Origin: Rhodospirillaceae bacterium
GTDB lineage: Bacteria > Pseudomonadota > Alphaproteobacteria > GCA-2721365
Length of the DNA: 64,000 nucleotides
Direction of reading: 5' to 3'
Assembly: GCA_002721365.1 (NCBI GenBank)
Contig: PBKC01000043.1
Span: forward strand, 62,001-126,000
Below, in pieces: positions 16,536 to 25,153 of this stretch. A program made the position numbers and the translations under genes. The notes under the pieces were generated by a model. It did not search any database. It saw only the letters and a program-made list of their open reading frames with translations, and had not been told where the DNA came from. Every line of letters starts with the position of its first letter. The stretch's first letter is position 1.

Positions 16536-17614
16536 ACAAGACTCAGCGCGGGAACTTCTTCGAGGACTTCGCCGTCGGGCGACGCTTCCGCCATGCGACG
16601 CCGCGGACGGTGACGGACGGCGACGTCGCGCTCTACACCGCGCTCACCGGCTCGCGATTCGCGGTCAATGCCTCGGTCACCGCCGCGGCCTGTCTGGGGC
16701 ATCTGCGGGCGCCGCTCGACGATCTCCTGGTCTTCCATCTCGTGTTCGGGAAGACCGTCCCCGACGTCTCGCTGAATGCCGTCGCCAATCTCGGCTATGC
16801 GGACTGCGTGTTCGGGGCGCCGGTCTATCCGGGCGACACGCTCCACGCCGAATCGGAGGTGATCGGCGTCCGTCAGAACTCCCGCGGCGATACCGGCACC
16901 GTCTATGTCCGCTCGACGGGCTTCAACCAGCGGGGCGAGGTTGTCCTCGACTACGTCCGCTGGGTGATGGTGCGGAAGGCTGACCCCGAGTCGCCCGCGC
17001 CCGACCCCGTGGTGCCCGAGGTCTCGAAGTCGGTGTCCGCCGATCGCCTGTTGGCACCCGACGACAGGACGGTCGCGGCCTACGATACGGTCCTCTCGGG
17101 CAGCGACGTGCTGTGGGAAGACTATTCGGCCGGCGAAAAGATCGACCATGTCGACGGCGTGACGGTGGAGAGCGCCGAGCACATGGCGGCGACGCGGCTC
17201 TACCACAACACCGCCCGTGCCCATTTCGATCAGTACGCTGCCCAGGCCGGCCGATTCGGACACCGCATCGTCTATGGCGGTCATATCATGAGCCTGGCGC
17301 GGGCCGTCAGCGTCAACGGCCTCGCCAACGCCTTCCGGATCGCCGCGATCAACGGCGGCCGGCATGTCCTGCCGGTGCTGGCCGGCGACACGGTCTACGC
17401 CTGGACCGAGGTACTGGAGCGGATCGCTTTGCCGGGGCGGTCGCGAGTCGGCGCCTTGCGGCTGAGGGCGGTCGCGACCCGCGACCTTCCCTGCGAGTCG
17501 TTCCCCTATCGAGACGAAGGCGACGCGGAGGGGGGTAAGTATCATCCCGCCGTGGTGCTCGATCTCGACTATACCGTGCTGATCCCGCGCAGGGGCGATG
17601 GCGCGGCGGATTAG
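16532..17614 (+). CDS. mch: Mesaconyl-CoA hydratase (double MaoC domain)
   Basis: 360 residues made of two MaoC hot-dog domains. The first, GNFFEDFAVGRRFRHATPRTVTDGDVALYTALTG, lacks the catalytic Asp/His. The second, from WEDYSAGEKIDH, carries LYHNTARAHFDQY and HRIVYGGHIMSLARA. The length and these blocks fit Mch, which hydrates mesaconyl-CoA to beta-methylmalyl-CoA in the ethylmalonyl-CoA pathway. It is coupled to the Mcl2-like gene (ATGA) and followed by sdhC after 63 bases. I recall a similar mcl2-mch-sdh neighbourhood in Rhodobacter, not checked here. Confidence 0.9.
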   Translation: MNKTQRGNFFEDFAVGRRFRHATPRTVTDGDVALYTALTGSRFAVNASVTAAACLGHLRAPLDDLLVFHLVFGKTVPDVSLNAVANLGYADCVFGAPVYPGDTLHAESEVIGVRQNSRGDTGTVYVRSTGFNQRGEVVLDYVRWVMVRKADPESPAPDPVVPEVSKSVSADRLLAPDDRTVAAYDTVLSGSDVLWEDYSAGEKIDHVDGVTVESAEHMAATRLYHNTARAHFDQYAAQAGRFGHRIVYGGHIMSLARAVSVNGLANAFRIAAINGGRHVLPVLAGDTVYAWTEVLERIALPGRSRVGALRLRAVATRDLPCESFPYRDEGDAEGGKYHPAVVLDLDYTVLIPRRGDGAAD

Positions 17615-17677
17615 CGATGGCGTGAGGACCGGCAACTTGCTTAAATGGCTGCAATAAATGTGGTTGGGGGAATAAAG

Positions 17678-18067
17678 ATGGCGCAGAATGTGCAGCGGCC
17701 GCTGTCGCCGCATTTGCAGGTCTATCGGCCGCAGATCACTTCCGTCCTGTCGATCCTCCACCGCATGACGGGCGTGGTGCTCGGGCTGGGGGCGCTGCTC
17801 CTTACCTACTGGATCGCCGCCGCTGCAACAGGGCCGGAATGCTTCGAAGCCGCGCAGGGCTTCGTGGGCTCGTGGTTCGGAATCCTGCTGATGCTGGGCT
17901 TCTCCTACTGCCTGTTCTATCACCTGTGCAACGGCATCCGGCACCTGTTCTGGGATGTCGGACTGGGCTTCGAGCTCAATACCGCCGCCGCGTCGGGCTG
18001 GCTCGTGGTGCTCGCCTCGGCGGGCCTCACGCTGCTCGCCTGGATCGCCGGCTTCGCCATGGCGTGA
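17678..18067 (+). CDS. sdhC: Succinate dehydrogenase cytochrome b556 subunit
   Basis: 129 residues from the ATG at 17678, preceded by GGGGGA; an in-frame ATG at 17645 is less likely. The signature RPLSPHLQVYRPQITSVLSILHRMTG is followed by three TM helices and the heme-ligand region YHLCNGIRHLFWD. It anchors the SdhAB dimer and carries heme b and part of the quinone site. First gene of sdhCDAB. Confidence 0.96.
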   Translation: MAQNVQRPLSPHLQVYRPQITSVLSILHRMTGVVLGLGALLLTYWIAAAATGPECFEAAQGFVGSWFGILLMLGFSYCLFYHLCNGIRHLFWDVGLGFELNTAAASGWLVVLASAGLTLLAWIAGFAMA

Positions 18068-18089
18068 AGAGGGAGGGAGGGAAGCTCCG

Positions 18090-18470
18090 ATGAACCTGCG
18101 TACGCCCTTGTCTCAGGTCCGTGGCCTGGGGTCGGCCAAGGAAGGCGTCTCGCACTGGTGGTGGCAGCGCCTGACGGCGGTCGCCCTGGTGCCGCTCACG
18201 TTGTGGTTCGTGATCTCGGTGATTGCCCATATGGGGGCGGACTACGAGGCGATGCGCGCCTGGGTGGGCAGCCCGTCGGTGGCGGTGACGATGGTGCTGC
18301 TGATCGCGGCGACCTTCTATCACCTGAAGCTCGGTGCCCAGGTGGTGATCGAGGACTACGTCCACCACGGGGCGACCAAGCTGGTGGCCCTGGTACTTCT
18401 GAATTTTGCGACGGTGGTGCTGGCCGTGATCGGCATCTATTCCGTCCTGTCGATCGCGTTCCGGGGGTAG
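18090..18470 (+). CDS. sdhD: Succinate dehydrogenase hydrophobic membrane anchor subunit
   Basis: 126 residues with a GGGAGG leader. Family features: RTPLSQVRGLGSAKEGVSHWWWQRLTAVAL and, in the second helix, YHLKLGAQVVIEDYVHH with the heme-ligand histidine. Three TM helices. It lies 22 bases after sdhC and 6 before sdhA, as in the standard operon order. Confidence 0.95.
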   Translation: MNLRTPLSQVRGLGSAKEGVSHWWWQRLTAVALVPLTLWFVISVIAHMGADYEAMRAWVGSPSVAVTMVLLIAATFYHLKLGAQVVIEDYVHHGATKLVALVLLNFATVVLAVIGIYSVLSIAFRG

Positions 18471-18476
18471 ACGGCC

Positions 18477-20264
18477 ATGGCGAGCTACGAACTCATCGAT
18501 CACACCTATGACGTCGTGGTGGTCGGTGCCGGCGGCGCCGGGCTGCGTGCGACCGTGGGCTTGGCCGAGGCCGGTCTGAAAACCGCCTGCATCACCAAGG
18601 TCTTCCCGACCCGCAGCCATACCGTCGCCGCCCAGGGCGGCATCAGCGCCTCGCTCGGCAATATGGGCGAGGACGACTGGCGCTGGCACATGTACGACAC
18701 CGTCAAGGGCTCCGACTGGCTCGGCGACCAGGACGCCATCGAGTACATGGTGCGCGAAGCGGTGCCGGCGGTGATCGAGCTGGAGCATTACGGCGTGCCG
18801 TTCTCGCGCACCCAGGACGGCAAGATCTACCAGCGCGCCTTCGGCGGCATGACCACCCATTTCGGCGAGGGCCGCGCCTACCGCACCTGCGCCGCCGCCG
18901 ACCGCACCGGCCATGCCATGCTGCATGCGCTCTATCAGCAGTCGCTGAAGCACGAGGCGGAGTTCTTCATCGAGTACTTCGCCCTCGACCTGATCATGGA
19001 CGACGACGGCGTTTGCCGCGGCGTCATCGCCTGGGACCTCGATTCGGGCAAGCTTCACCGCTTCCGCGCCCATATGGTGATCCTGGCCACGGGCGGTTAC
19101 GGACGCGCCTACTTCTCCTGCACCTCGGCCCATACCTGCACCGGCGACGGCAACGCGATGGTGCTGCGTGCCGGCCTGCCGCTCCAGGACATGGAGTTCG
19201 TGCAGTTCCATCCGACGGGCGTCTACGGCGCCGGCGTGCTGATCACCGAGGGCGTGCGCGGCGAGGGCGGCTACCTCACCAATTCGAGCGGCGAGCGCTT
19301 CATGGAGCGTTACGCCCCGAACGCCAAGGACCTCGCCTCGCGCGACGTCGTCAGCCGGTCGATGACCATCGAGATCCGCGAAGGCCGCGGGGTGGGGGCG
19401 GAGAACGACCACATACACCTGCATCTCGAGCATCTCGACGCCGACCTGATCCACGAGCGCCTGCCGGGCATCGCCGAGACGGCGAAGATTTTCGCCGGTG
19501 TCGACGTGACCAAGGCGCCGATCCCGGTGCTGCCGACCGTCCACTACAACATGGGCGGCATCCCGACGAACTATCGGGGCGAGGTGCTGGTCGAGAAGGG
19601 GGGCGACCCCGACGTCGTCGTGCCCGGCATCATGGCGATCGGCGAGGCGGCCTGCGTCTCGGTCCACGGCGCCAACCGGCTGGGCTCTAACTCGCTGCTC
19701 GATCTCGTGGTGTTCGGCCGCTCGGCCGCCCATCGCTGCGCGGAGCTGATCAAGCCGGGCTCGTCCCACACCACGCTGCCGGCCAGCGCCAGCGAGCCGG
19801 CGCTCGACCGCTTCGACCGCCTGCGGAACGCCAAGGGCGAAGTCTCGACCGCGTCTCTCCGGAACGAGATGCAGCGGGTGATGCAGAACAACTGCGCGGT
19901 GTTCCGGACCGGCGAGGTGCTGGAGGAAGGCGTCAAGCTGATCGACGCCGCGGCCGCCAAGCGGGGCGACCTCGGCGTCTCCGACCGGTCGATGGTGTGG
20001 AACTCCGACCTCGTCGAAACGCTGGAGCTCGACAATCTGTTGAGCCAGGCATTGGCGACCATGTACTCGGCCCGGAACCGGACCGAGAGCCGTGGCGCCC
20101 ACGCCCGCGAAGACTTCCCGGATCGCGACGACGACCAATGGATGAAGCACACGACCGTCTGGGTCGACGACAAGGGCAAGGTCAAGATCGACTACCGGCC
20201 GGTGCACATGCACACCCTGTCGAACGAAGTCCAGCCGGTCCCGCCCAAAGCCCGGGTCTACTGA
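18477..20264 (+). CDS. sdhA: Succinate dehydrogenase flavoprotein subunit
   Basis: 595 residues, normal length. FAD-binding [13 protein letters not shown] is at 14-26, the covalent FAD histidine is His48 in SHTVAAQGG, and active-site blocks [41 protein letters not shown] and the C-terminal [18 protein letters not shown] are all present. It oxidises succinate to fumarate at the inner face of the membrane, linking the TCA cycle to the quinone pool. Confidence 0.98.
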   Translation: MASYELIDHTYDVVVVGAGGAGLRATVGLAEAGLKTACITKVFPTRSHTVAAQGGISASLGNMGEDDWRWHMYDTVKGSDWLGDQDAIEYMVREAVPAVIELEHYGVPFSRTQDGKIYQRAFGGMTTHFGEGRAYRTCAAADRTGHAMLHALYQQSLKHEAEFFIEYFALDLIMDDDGVCRGVIAWDLDSGKLHRFRAHMVILATGGYGRAYFSCTSAHTCTGDGNAMVLRAGLPLQDMEFVQFHPTGVYGAGVLITEGVRGEGGYLTNSSGERFMERYAPNAKDLASRDVVSRSMTIEIREGRGVGAENDHIHLHLEHLDADLIHERLPGIAETAKIFAGVDVTKAPIPVLPTVHYNMGGIPTNYRGEVLVEKGGDPDVVVPGIMAIGEAACVSVHGANRLGSNSLLDLVVFGRSAAHRCAELIKPGSSHTTLPASASEPALDRFDRLRNAKGEVSTASLRNEMQRVMQNNCAVFRTGEVLEEGVKLIDAAAAKRGDLGVSDRSMVWNSDLVETLELDNLLSQALATMYSARNRTESRGAHAREDFPDRDDDQWMKHTTVWVDDKGKVKIDYRPVHMHTLSNEVQPVPPKARVY

Positions 20265-20312
20265 GCCCCGATCCGTACAGCGCGCGCGTCACGCAAGCAT
20301 CGAGGAACGCCG

Positions 20313-21092
20313 ATGGCTGAATTCACACTGCCCAAGAACTCCAAGATCAAGGCGGGCAAGTCCTGGCCCCGACCCTCCGGGGCCAAGAACGTCAAGGCGT
20401 TCAAGATCTATCGCTGGAGCCCGGACGACGAGGAGAACCCGCGCGTCGACACCTATGAGGTCGATCTCGATGCCTGCGGGCCGATGGTTCTCGATGCCCT
20501 CATCAAGATCAAGAACGAGACCGACGCGACGCTGACCTTCCGGCGCTCCTGCCGGGAAGGCATCTGCGGGTCCTGCGCGATGAACATCGACGGGACGAAT
20601 ACGCTGGCCTGCACCAAGCCGATCGAGGATGTGGGCGGTGACGTCAAGATCTACCCGTTGCCGCACATGCCGGTGGTGAAGGACCTCGTCCCCGACCTCA
20701 CGACCTTCTATGCGCAATACGCCTCGATCAAGCCGTGGATGGAGACGCAGACGCCGCCGCCCGACCGTGAGCGGCTTCAGTCGCCTGAGGACCGGGAAAA
20801 GCTCGACGGCCTCTACGAATGCATCCTCTGCGCCTGCTGCTCGACCTCCTGCCCGAGCTACTGGTGGAACGGTGAGCGGTTCCTCGGCCCGGCCATCCTT
20901 CTGCAGGCCTATCGCTGGATCGCCGACACGCGCGACGAGGCGACGGGTGACCGGCTGGACGCGCTCGAAGACCCGTTCAAGCTCTATCGCTGCCACACGA
21001 TCATGAACTGCGCCAAGACCTGCCCCAAGAGCCTCAACCCGGCGCGGGCGATCGCCGAGATCAAAAAGCTGATGGTGGAACGCCGGCTTTAG
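20313..21092 (+). CDS. sdhB: Succinate dehydrogenase iron-sulfur subunit
   Basis: 259 residues with GAGGAAC seven bases upstream. The 2Fe-2S cysteines are Cys80, Cys85, Cys88 and Cys100 ([15 protein letters not shown]). The 4Fe-4S and 3Fe-4S clusters are carried by [16 protein letters not shown] and [17 protein letters not shown]. It passes electrons from SdhA to the membrane anchor. It starts 48 bases after sdhA and ends the operon, with a hairpin following. Confidence 0.98.
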   Translation: MAEFTLPKNSKIKAGKSWPRPSGAKNVKAFKIYRWSPDDEENPRVDTYEVDLDACGPMVLDALIKIKNETDATLTFRRSCREGICGSCAMNIDGTNTLACTKPIEDVGGDVKIYPLPHMPVVKDLVPDLTTFYAQYASIKPWMETQTPPPDRERLQSPEDREKLDGLYECILCACCSTSCPSYWWNGERFLGPAILLQAYRWIADTRDEATGDRLDALEDPFKLYRCHTIMNCAKTCPKSLNPARAIAEIKKLMVERRL

Positions 21093-21100
21093 ATGATGCG

Positions 21101-21126
21101 TCGGCCGTCCTCACAGGGGCGGCCGA
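21101..21126 (+). terminator. Hairpin after sdhB
   Basis: A 10-bp stem with one U-G pair (TCGGCCGTCC, 21101-21110, with GGGCGGCCGA, 21117-21126) lies nine bases after the sdhB stop. It has no U-tract, so termination strength is uncertain. Confidence 0.4.
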
Positions 21127-21223
21127 AAGCCCCCAGCGCCGCTGATACCGCCGCCCGGCCCTCGACGCCGGTGGCTTCGGACCTACTTTCGCATTTTATG
21201 TCCGACCGACAGATGGACGCGCA

Positions 21224-22186
21224 ATGACCGCCCTCCTGATTCTCGGCGGTCTGATATTGCTGGTCGCGGGTGGAGAAGGGCTCGTCCGGGGCGCGATCGG
21301 TCTCGCCAAGGCGGGTGGCGTGTCGCCGACGGTCATCGCCCTTACTATCATTGCCTGCGGCACGTCCGCGCCCGAGCTCGTTGTCTGTGTCGAGGCGGCC
21401 CTGTCGGGCTTCCCCGGAATTGCCGTCGGCAACGTCGTTGGCAGCAATGTCGCCAACTTGCTCCTGATCGTCGGCATGGCGGCGATGGTCCATCCGATGG
21501 CGTGTCAGCGCACCGACGTATTGCGGAATGGCGCGGTGCTGGCCGGCGGCACGGCGATCTTCACCGTGATCTGCCTCGACGGCGTCGTGGAGCGCATGGC
21601 CGGCATCGGGCTGTCGGTCCTGCTCGTCGTCTATATCCTGGGGTCTTGGTGGCTGTCGCGGCGTGGTCTGAACATGGCGGTCGGCGGCCCGGAGGAGGCC
21701 GAAGAAGTGACGGACGGGCCGCGGCTCGCAGCGCTTCTCACGGCATCGGGCCTCGTCGCGGTGCTGCTGGGGGCGCATCTGCTCGTCATGGGGGCGGTCG
21801 ACCTCGCCCGGCTGATGGGAATCTCGGAGACGACGATCGGCCTGACGGTCGTCGCTTTCGGGACGTCCCTTCCGGAACTCGCGACCGTTCTCGCTGCCGC
21901 ATTCCGCAGGCGGCCGGAACTCGCCTTCGGCAATATCATCGGCAGCAATATCTTCAACCTGCTGGGGATCATGGGAATCACCGCCACGGTGGCACCCGTC
22001 CCGGTGCCGGCACAGGTGGTCGGTGTCGATCTGTGGGTGATGGCGGTCGCAACGGTGGGCGTGCTGGCGGCGATGTATACGGGAAGCCGCGTCAGCCGTG
22101 GCGAAGGGGTGGTGATGCTGGCCGCCTATATCGGCTATTTCGTGGTCCTGCTGGGCGGGCTCATGCCAGCTCACCTGGTGTTGTGA
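21224..22186 (+). CDS. Calcium/sodium antiporter (CaCA superfamily, YrbG-like)
   Basis: 320 residues, about ten hydrophobic helices and the two inverted alpha-repeats of the family: TIIACGTSAPELVVCVEAAL with GNVVGSNVANLL in the first half, and LTVVAFGTSLPELATVLAAA with GNIIGSNIFNLLG in the second. These carry the conserved cation-binding Glu and Asn/Ser residues. It should exchange Na+ or H+ for Ca2+ at the inner membrane. The 3' end overlaps the convergent glycosyltransferase gene by 26 bases. No clear Shine-Dalgarno; a second ATG lies at 21213 in another frame. Confidence 0.92.
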   Translation: MTALLILGGLILLVAGGEGLVRGAIGLAKAGGVSPTVIALTIIACGTSAPELVVCVEAALSGFPGIAVGNVVGSNVANLLLIVGMAAMVHPMACQRTDVLRNGAVLAGGTAIFTVICLDGVVERMAGIGLSVLLVVYILGSWWLSRRGLNMAVGGPEEAEEVTDGPRLAALLTASGLVAVLLGAHLLVMGAVDLARLMGISETTIGLTVVAFGTSLPELATVLAAAFRRRPELAFGNIIGSNIFNLLGIMGITATVAPVPVPAQVVGVDLWVMAVATVGVLAAMYTGSRVSRGEGVVMLAAYIGYFVVLLGGLMPAHLVL

Positions 22187-23378
22187 CGGACGGGACGTGC
22201 GCGTCGCCGCCATGGCCGGCGATTACCGAGCGGAAAAGGTCGATCTGGCCGCGCGTGGTGTCGTCCCAACTGAAGCCTTCCGCGTAAGCCCGGGTCGCCT
22301 CCCGCGACGGAAGGGCCGCGAACAGCGCGCGTACCGCGTCCGCCAGTGCCGCGGGGGTGCGGTCCGCCATCAGAACCCCGGCGGCGGGCGTCGCGACTAC
22401 CTCCGGGGTTCCCCACACATTCGAGGCGATGACGGGCGTCCCGCAAGCCATCGATTCGAGGAGGACGTTGGCCCAGCCCTCGCGGCTCGACGCGAGAACG
22501 GAGGCGTCGGCCGCCGAATAGAGCGGCGCCAGCTCGCCATGCGGGACGCGGCCCATGAAGCGCACGCGGTCGCCGACGCCCTCGCGCTTCGCCAGCGCTT
22601 CCAATGCGCCGCGCTCCGGGCCGTCGCCCGCGATCACGAGCGCGAAGTCCGGCAGGGCCTTGAGCGCCCGAATCGTGATGTCGTGGCCTTTCCGGGTGAT
22701 CAGCCCGCCGACCGAAACCAGCGTTGGCCGATCGAACCCCAGCGCCGCGCGCGCCTCTTGGCGGTCGAGGGGGCGGAAACCCGCAAGGTCGACGCCGTTT
22801 CGCAGCACGGTCACCTTGCTCGCGGGTATGCCGAGTTCGATCAGGCTGTCTTTCAGGGCCTGGCAGACGGTGATCAGGGCAGCCGCCCGGCTGGCGGCGA
22901 AGCGGATCATCCGCCGCGGCAGCCGGTATTGCGGGATCAGGTTCAGATCGGTGCCGCGCGCGGTGATGACGACCGGCTTGTCGAGCAGGCGGCCGAGAAG
23001 CGCCGCCGCGACGCCATCCGGGTAGAAGTAATGCGCGTCGATCGCGTCGAAGTCGTAACCCGCGCCGATTAACGCCCGGACCGGCGCGATCGACGCCCGG
23101 TAGAGAGTGTAGGGCGTGAGTGTCATCCCGATCTTGGGCACGACGACATAGCGCGGATGATGTACCTCGAACCCGTTGCGTTCTTCCGCCGGAGGAACGG
23201 CGGCGAAGGCGGCGTAGCTTCCGAACAGGCCGGCACTCGACGGAAACCACGGCACTGGGGCGACGATCCGTGTCTCGACGCCGGCTGCGACCAGATGGCG
23301 CAGCCGGTTCTCGACGAAGACGCCATGGGTCGGCTGGATACTGTTGGGCCACAGCGTCGTGTAGGTCAGCAGTCGCAC
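22161..23378 (-). CDS. GT4-family glycosyltransferase
   Basis: 405 residues from a GTG with AGGAAG seven bases upstream. The N-terminal Rossmann domain begins RLLTYTTLWPNSIQPTHGVFVENR, a start typical of GT4 enzymes from polysaccharide loci. The C-terminal domain has SVGGLITRKGHD, LVIAGDGPERGALEAL and the donor-binding block REGWANVLLESMACGTPVIAS. It probably adds a sugar to a lipid-linked polysaccharide in the cytoplasm. The prsT-prsK genes 2.8 kb away suggest exopolysaccharide, but the link is contextual only. Confidence 0.9.
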   Translation of the reverse strand: MRLLTYTTLWPNSIQPTHGVFVENRLRHLVAAGVETRIVAPVPWFPSSAGLFGSYAAFAAVPPAEERNGFEVHHPRYVVVPKIGMTLTPYTLYRASIAPVRALIGAGYDFDAIDAHYFYPDGVAAALLGRLLDKPVVITARGTDLNLIPQYRLPRRMIRFAASRAAALITVCQALKDSLIELGIPASKVTVLRNGVDLAGFRPLDRQEARAALGFDRPTLVSVGGLITRKGHDITIRALKALPDFALVIAGDGPERGALEALAKREGVGDRVRFMGRVPHGELAPLYSAADASVLASSREGWANVLLESMACGTPVIASNVWGTPEVVATPAAGVLMADRTPAALADAVRALFAALPSREATRAYAEGFSWDDTTRGQIDLFRSVIAGHGGDAHVPSVTTPGELA

Positions 23379-23681
23379 GCAGTTCTTCCTCGTCGTTCGG
23401 TTTCGGCGGCAGCCTACCCTAATGGGGTACTCGGCGACTTTGTACGCCGGCCCATGCCTAGTGCAAATCGCATGAAGATGTTGACCGAATATTTATGGGT
23501 TGGCCCGAAAATCATGGACATTCATGGATACATGGAAAAGATAGCCGTGGCTGCTGTGCCGTGAGGCGGCATGTGATCGAGGGGGTGTTGCAGGACTTCG
23601 GCCTGCAGCGGCAGCCGAGGTCGCTGAGCATATGCCGGTAGTGGCAGGTCGGCCCGGCTTCAGGAGAGCCGAACCAGACGA

Positions 23682-24995
23682 ATGCGACAAGTTTTACAAG
23701 ACATGCAAATAAATATCGCCGACTTCGCGTTATTTCCGCTCGAAATACTGGTTTTGTTCTTGTCTTTCTTGGGCGCGGCCTTTGTGGTCTTCGCGCTCGT
23801 GCCGCTGGGATTGCAGAGCATCGTCGGCGGATGGCGGATCAATGGCCGGCTGAGCGATCTCGTCCAGATGCGGTCGCAACGGCAATCGTTCGACCTCAAG
23901 ACGGTGGCGTCCTGCTTCGACGTCGGCATGGAGGGCGAGGGGGCGACCAGTTATCTGAGATCGTTGCAGATGCTGGCCGGAAGCGGGGTCTCCGATGTGC
24001 CTGAAATCGGCACTTCGGATGGCGCTGCACGGCATTTCGCCGCGGAGAAGCTCCCGATCCGGGCCTTGCGCAATGTGGGCCTCGCCATCGCCGTGCTGCT
24101 GGTCGGGCTGTGTGCTCTCTCGGCTGCCGTGCTCGGGGTCGGGAACGAGGATGGCGGCAATCTGGGCAGTATCCTCCTGCCGGCGGTCGTCGCGTTCATC
24201 GTCGCCTTCCTGGCGCAGGCGACCTATCTCGCGCGCTGGCATCAGCTGCAACGGAGCTGCGCCACCCTCGACCGCTTGTTTCTCGTGCCGTCGGAGAAAC
24301 TTCTGCTCGGCCAGTTCCGGACGTTCCTCGAAGCCGAATCGGCCTCGCACCGGGTCACGCTGTCGGCGGCGCTTCGTGACGCCGTGGGGAATGCCTTCGC
24401 GGCGCCGACCGCGAAACTGGCCGAGGCCGCGACCATCGCCGCCGCCGACCATAGCGAGCGCGTGAACGACCTGCTGAACGATCTTCTGACGCGGTTCTCC
24501 GGCGATCTTGCCGAAGTAACGCGCGATCAACTGGTTCAGCTTCGCGAAATTCTCGACGCCGCCGTCCAGTCGTCGGAGACGCTCCGCGACTCGCTTGCCC
24601 AGTCGCTGCAACGGATCGAGACGGACGTTTCCGATCCCGTCCGGACGCTGGTCACCGACCTCCATGAGTCCTTCGTTCCCGACCTTCGCGACGGTGCGGC
24701 CGCGTTGCGGGAAGCGGCCGAGGCTCTGGCGGAGACCAGGAACGAGATCAGTGCTCTCGCAGCGGCCCAGCCGGTCGCAGCCCCCGTTCCGGTCCCCGAA
24801 CGGCAGGTGGACGACCATTGGGGATCGGGGATCGACGAGGCGCCGTTCGGCGGCGGGCGCCCCGAGGAGGGGATGGAGGACTCGCCCGAGGATCGCCCGT
24901 CTCAGCCGGCCCAACCCGCGACACGGGCATCGAGCGAGATCGTCGAGCTCCTCCGCGAGCTGCAGCGACAGGCCCGAGACCTGTCGGGGGACTGA
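23682..24995 (+). CDS. Membrane protein with three TM helices and long coiled-coil tail, unknown function
   Basis: 437 residues. One TM helix near residues 16-46, a cytoplasmic-looking stretch of about 80 residues, a TM hairpin (about 126-148 and 160-184), then a long helical, Leu/Ala/Glu-rich region (about 210-365) and a Pro-rich, acidic C-terminus. I do not recognise the family. The helix-loop-hairpin-tail layout recalls ExbB/TolQ/MotA stators, but conserved stator residues cannot be confirmed and no ExbD/MotB-like partner is adjacent. AGGAG lies 15 bases upstream of the ATG, rather far; an ATG at 23703 is possible. The preceding 303-base gap is AT-richer than its surroundings and contains no gene I can support. 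Confidence 0.75.
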   Translation: MRQVLQDMQINIADFALFPLEILVLFLSFLGAAFVVFALVPLGLQSIVGGWRINGRLSDLVQMRSQRQSFDLKTVASCFDVGMEGEGATSYLRSLQMLAGSGVSDVPEIGTSDGAARHFAAEKLPIRALRNVGLAIAVLLVGLCALSAAVLGVGNEDGGNLGSILLPAVVAFIVAFLAQATYLARWHQLQRSCATLDRLFLVPSEKLLLGQFRTFLEAESASHRVTLSAALRDAVGNAFAAPTAKLAEAATIAAADHSERVNDLLNDLLTRFSGDLAEVTRDQLVQLREILDAAVQSSETLRDSLAQSLQRIETDVSDPVRTLVTDLHESFVPDLRDGAAALREAAEALAETRNEISALAAAQPVAAPVPVPERQVDDHWGSGIDEAPFGGGRPEEGMEDSPEDRPSQPAQPATRASSEIVELLRELQRQARDLSGD

Positions 24996-25073
24996 TGGCC
25001 GCAACCTCACGCCCGAACGGCGTGAGGTGTAAGACTTGATCTGGACCTGAGACGGTCCGCGACCGGACCCAGA

Positions 25074-25112
25074 AATGCATAACGGCACCGCTCTGCGGTG
25101 CCGTTATGCATT
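25074..25112. terminator. Perfect 17-bp stem-loop between convergent genes
   Basis: AATGCATAACGGCACCG (25074-25090) and its exact complement (25096-25112) enclose the loop CTCTG. It lies between the convergent gene ending 24995 and prsT ending 25154. The A/T-rich outer stem could serve as the U-run in both directions, so a shared intrinsic terminator is likely. Confidence 0.7.
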
Positions 25113-25153
25113 GATGGTAGCCCTCTCCCCGCCATCCGCGAGTGGGCGTCGCG

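Noticed and set aside
16136..17944. Minus-strand frame over mcl2, mch and the start of sdhC
   Set aside because: Shadow of well supported genes on the plus strand, no motif or start signal.
18027..20213. Long open frame opposite sdhA (minus strand)
   Set aside because: The translation is low-complexity His/Arg/Val-rich shadow of a clearly recognised sdhA gene; GC-rich DNA often keeps the antisense frame open.
23472..23564. Possible 30-codon gene in the AT-richer gap before 23682
   Set aside because: It lacks a Shine-Dalgarno, hydrophobic signal or any recognisable pattern, and an ORF of this size is expected by chance.
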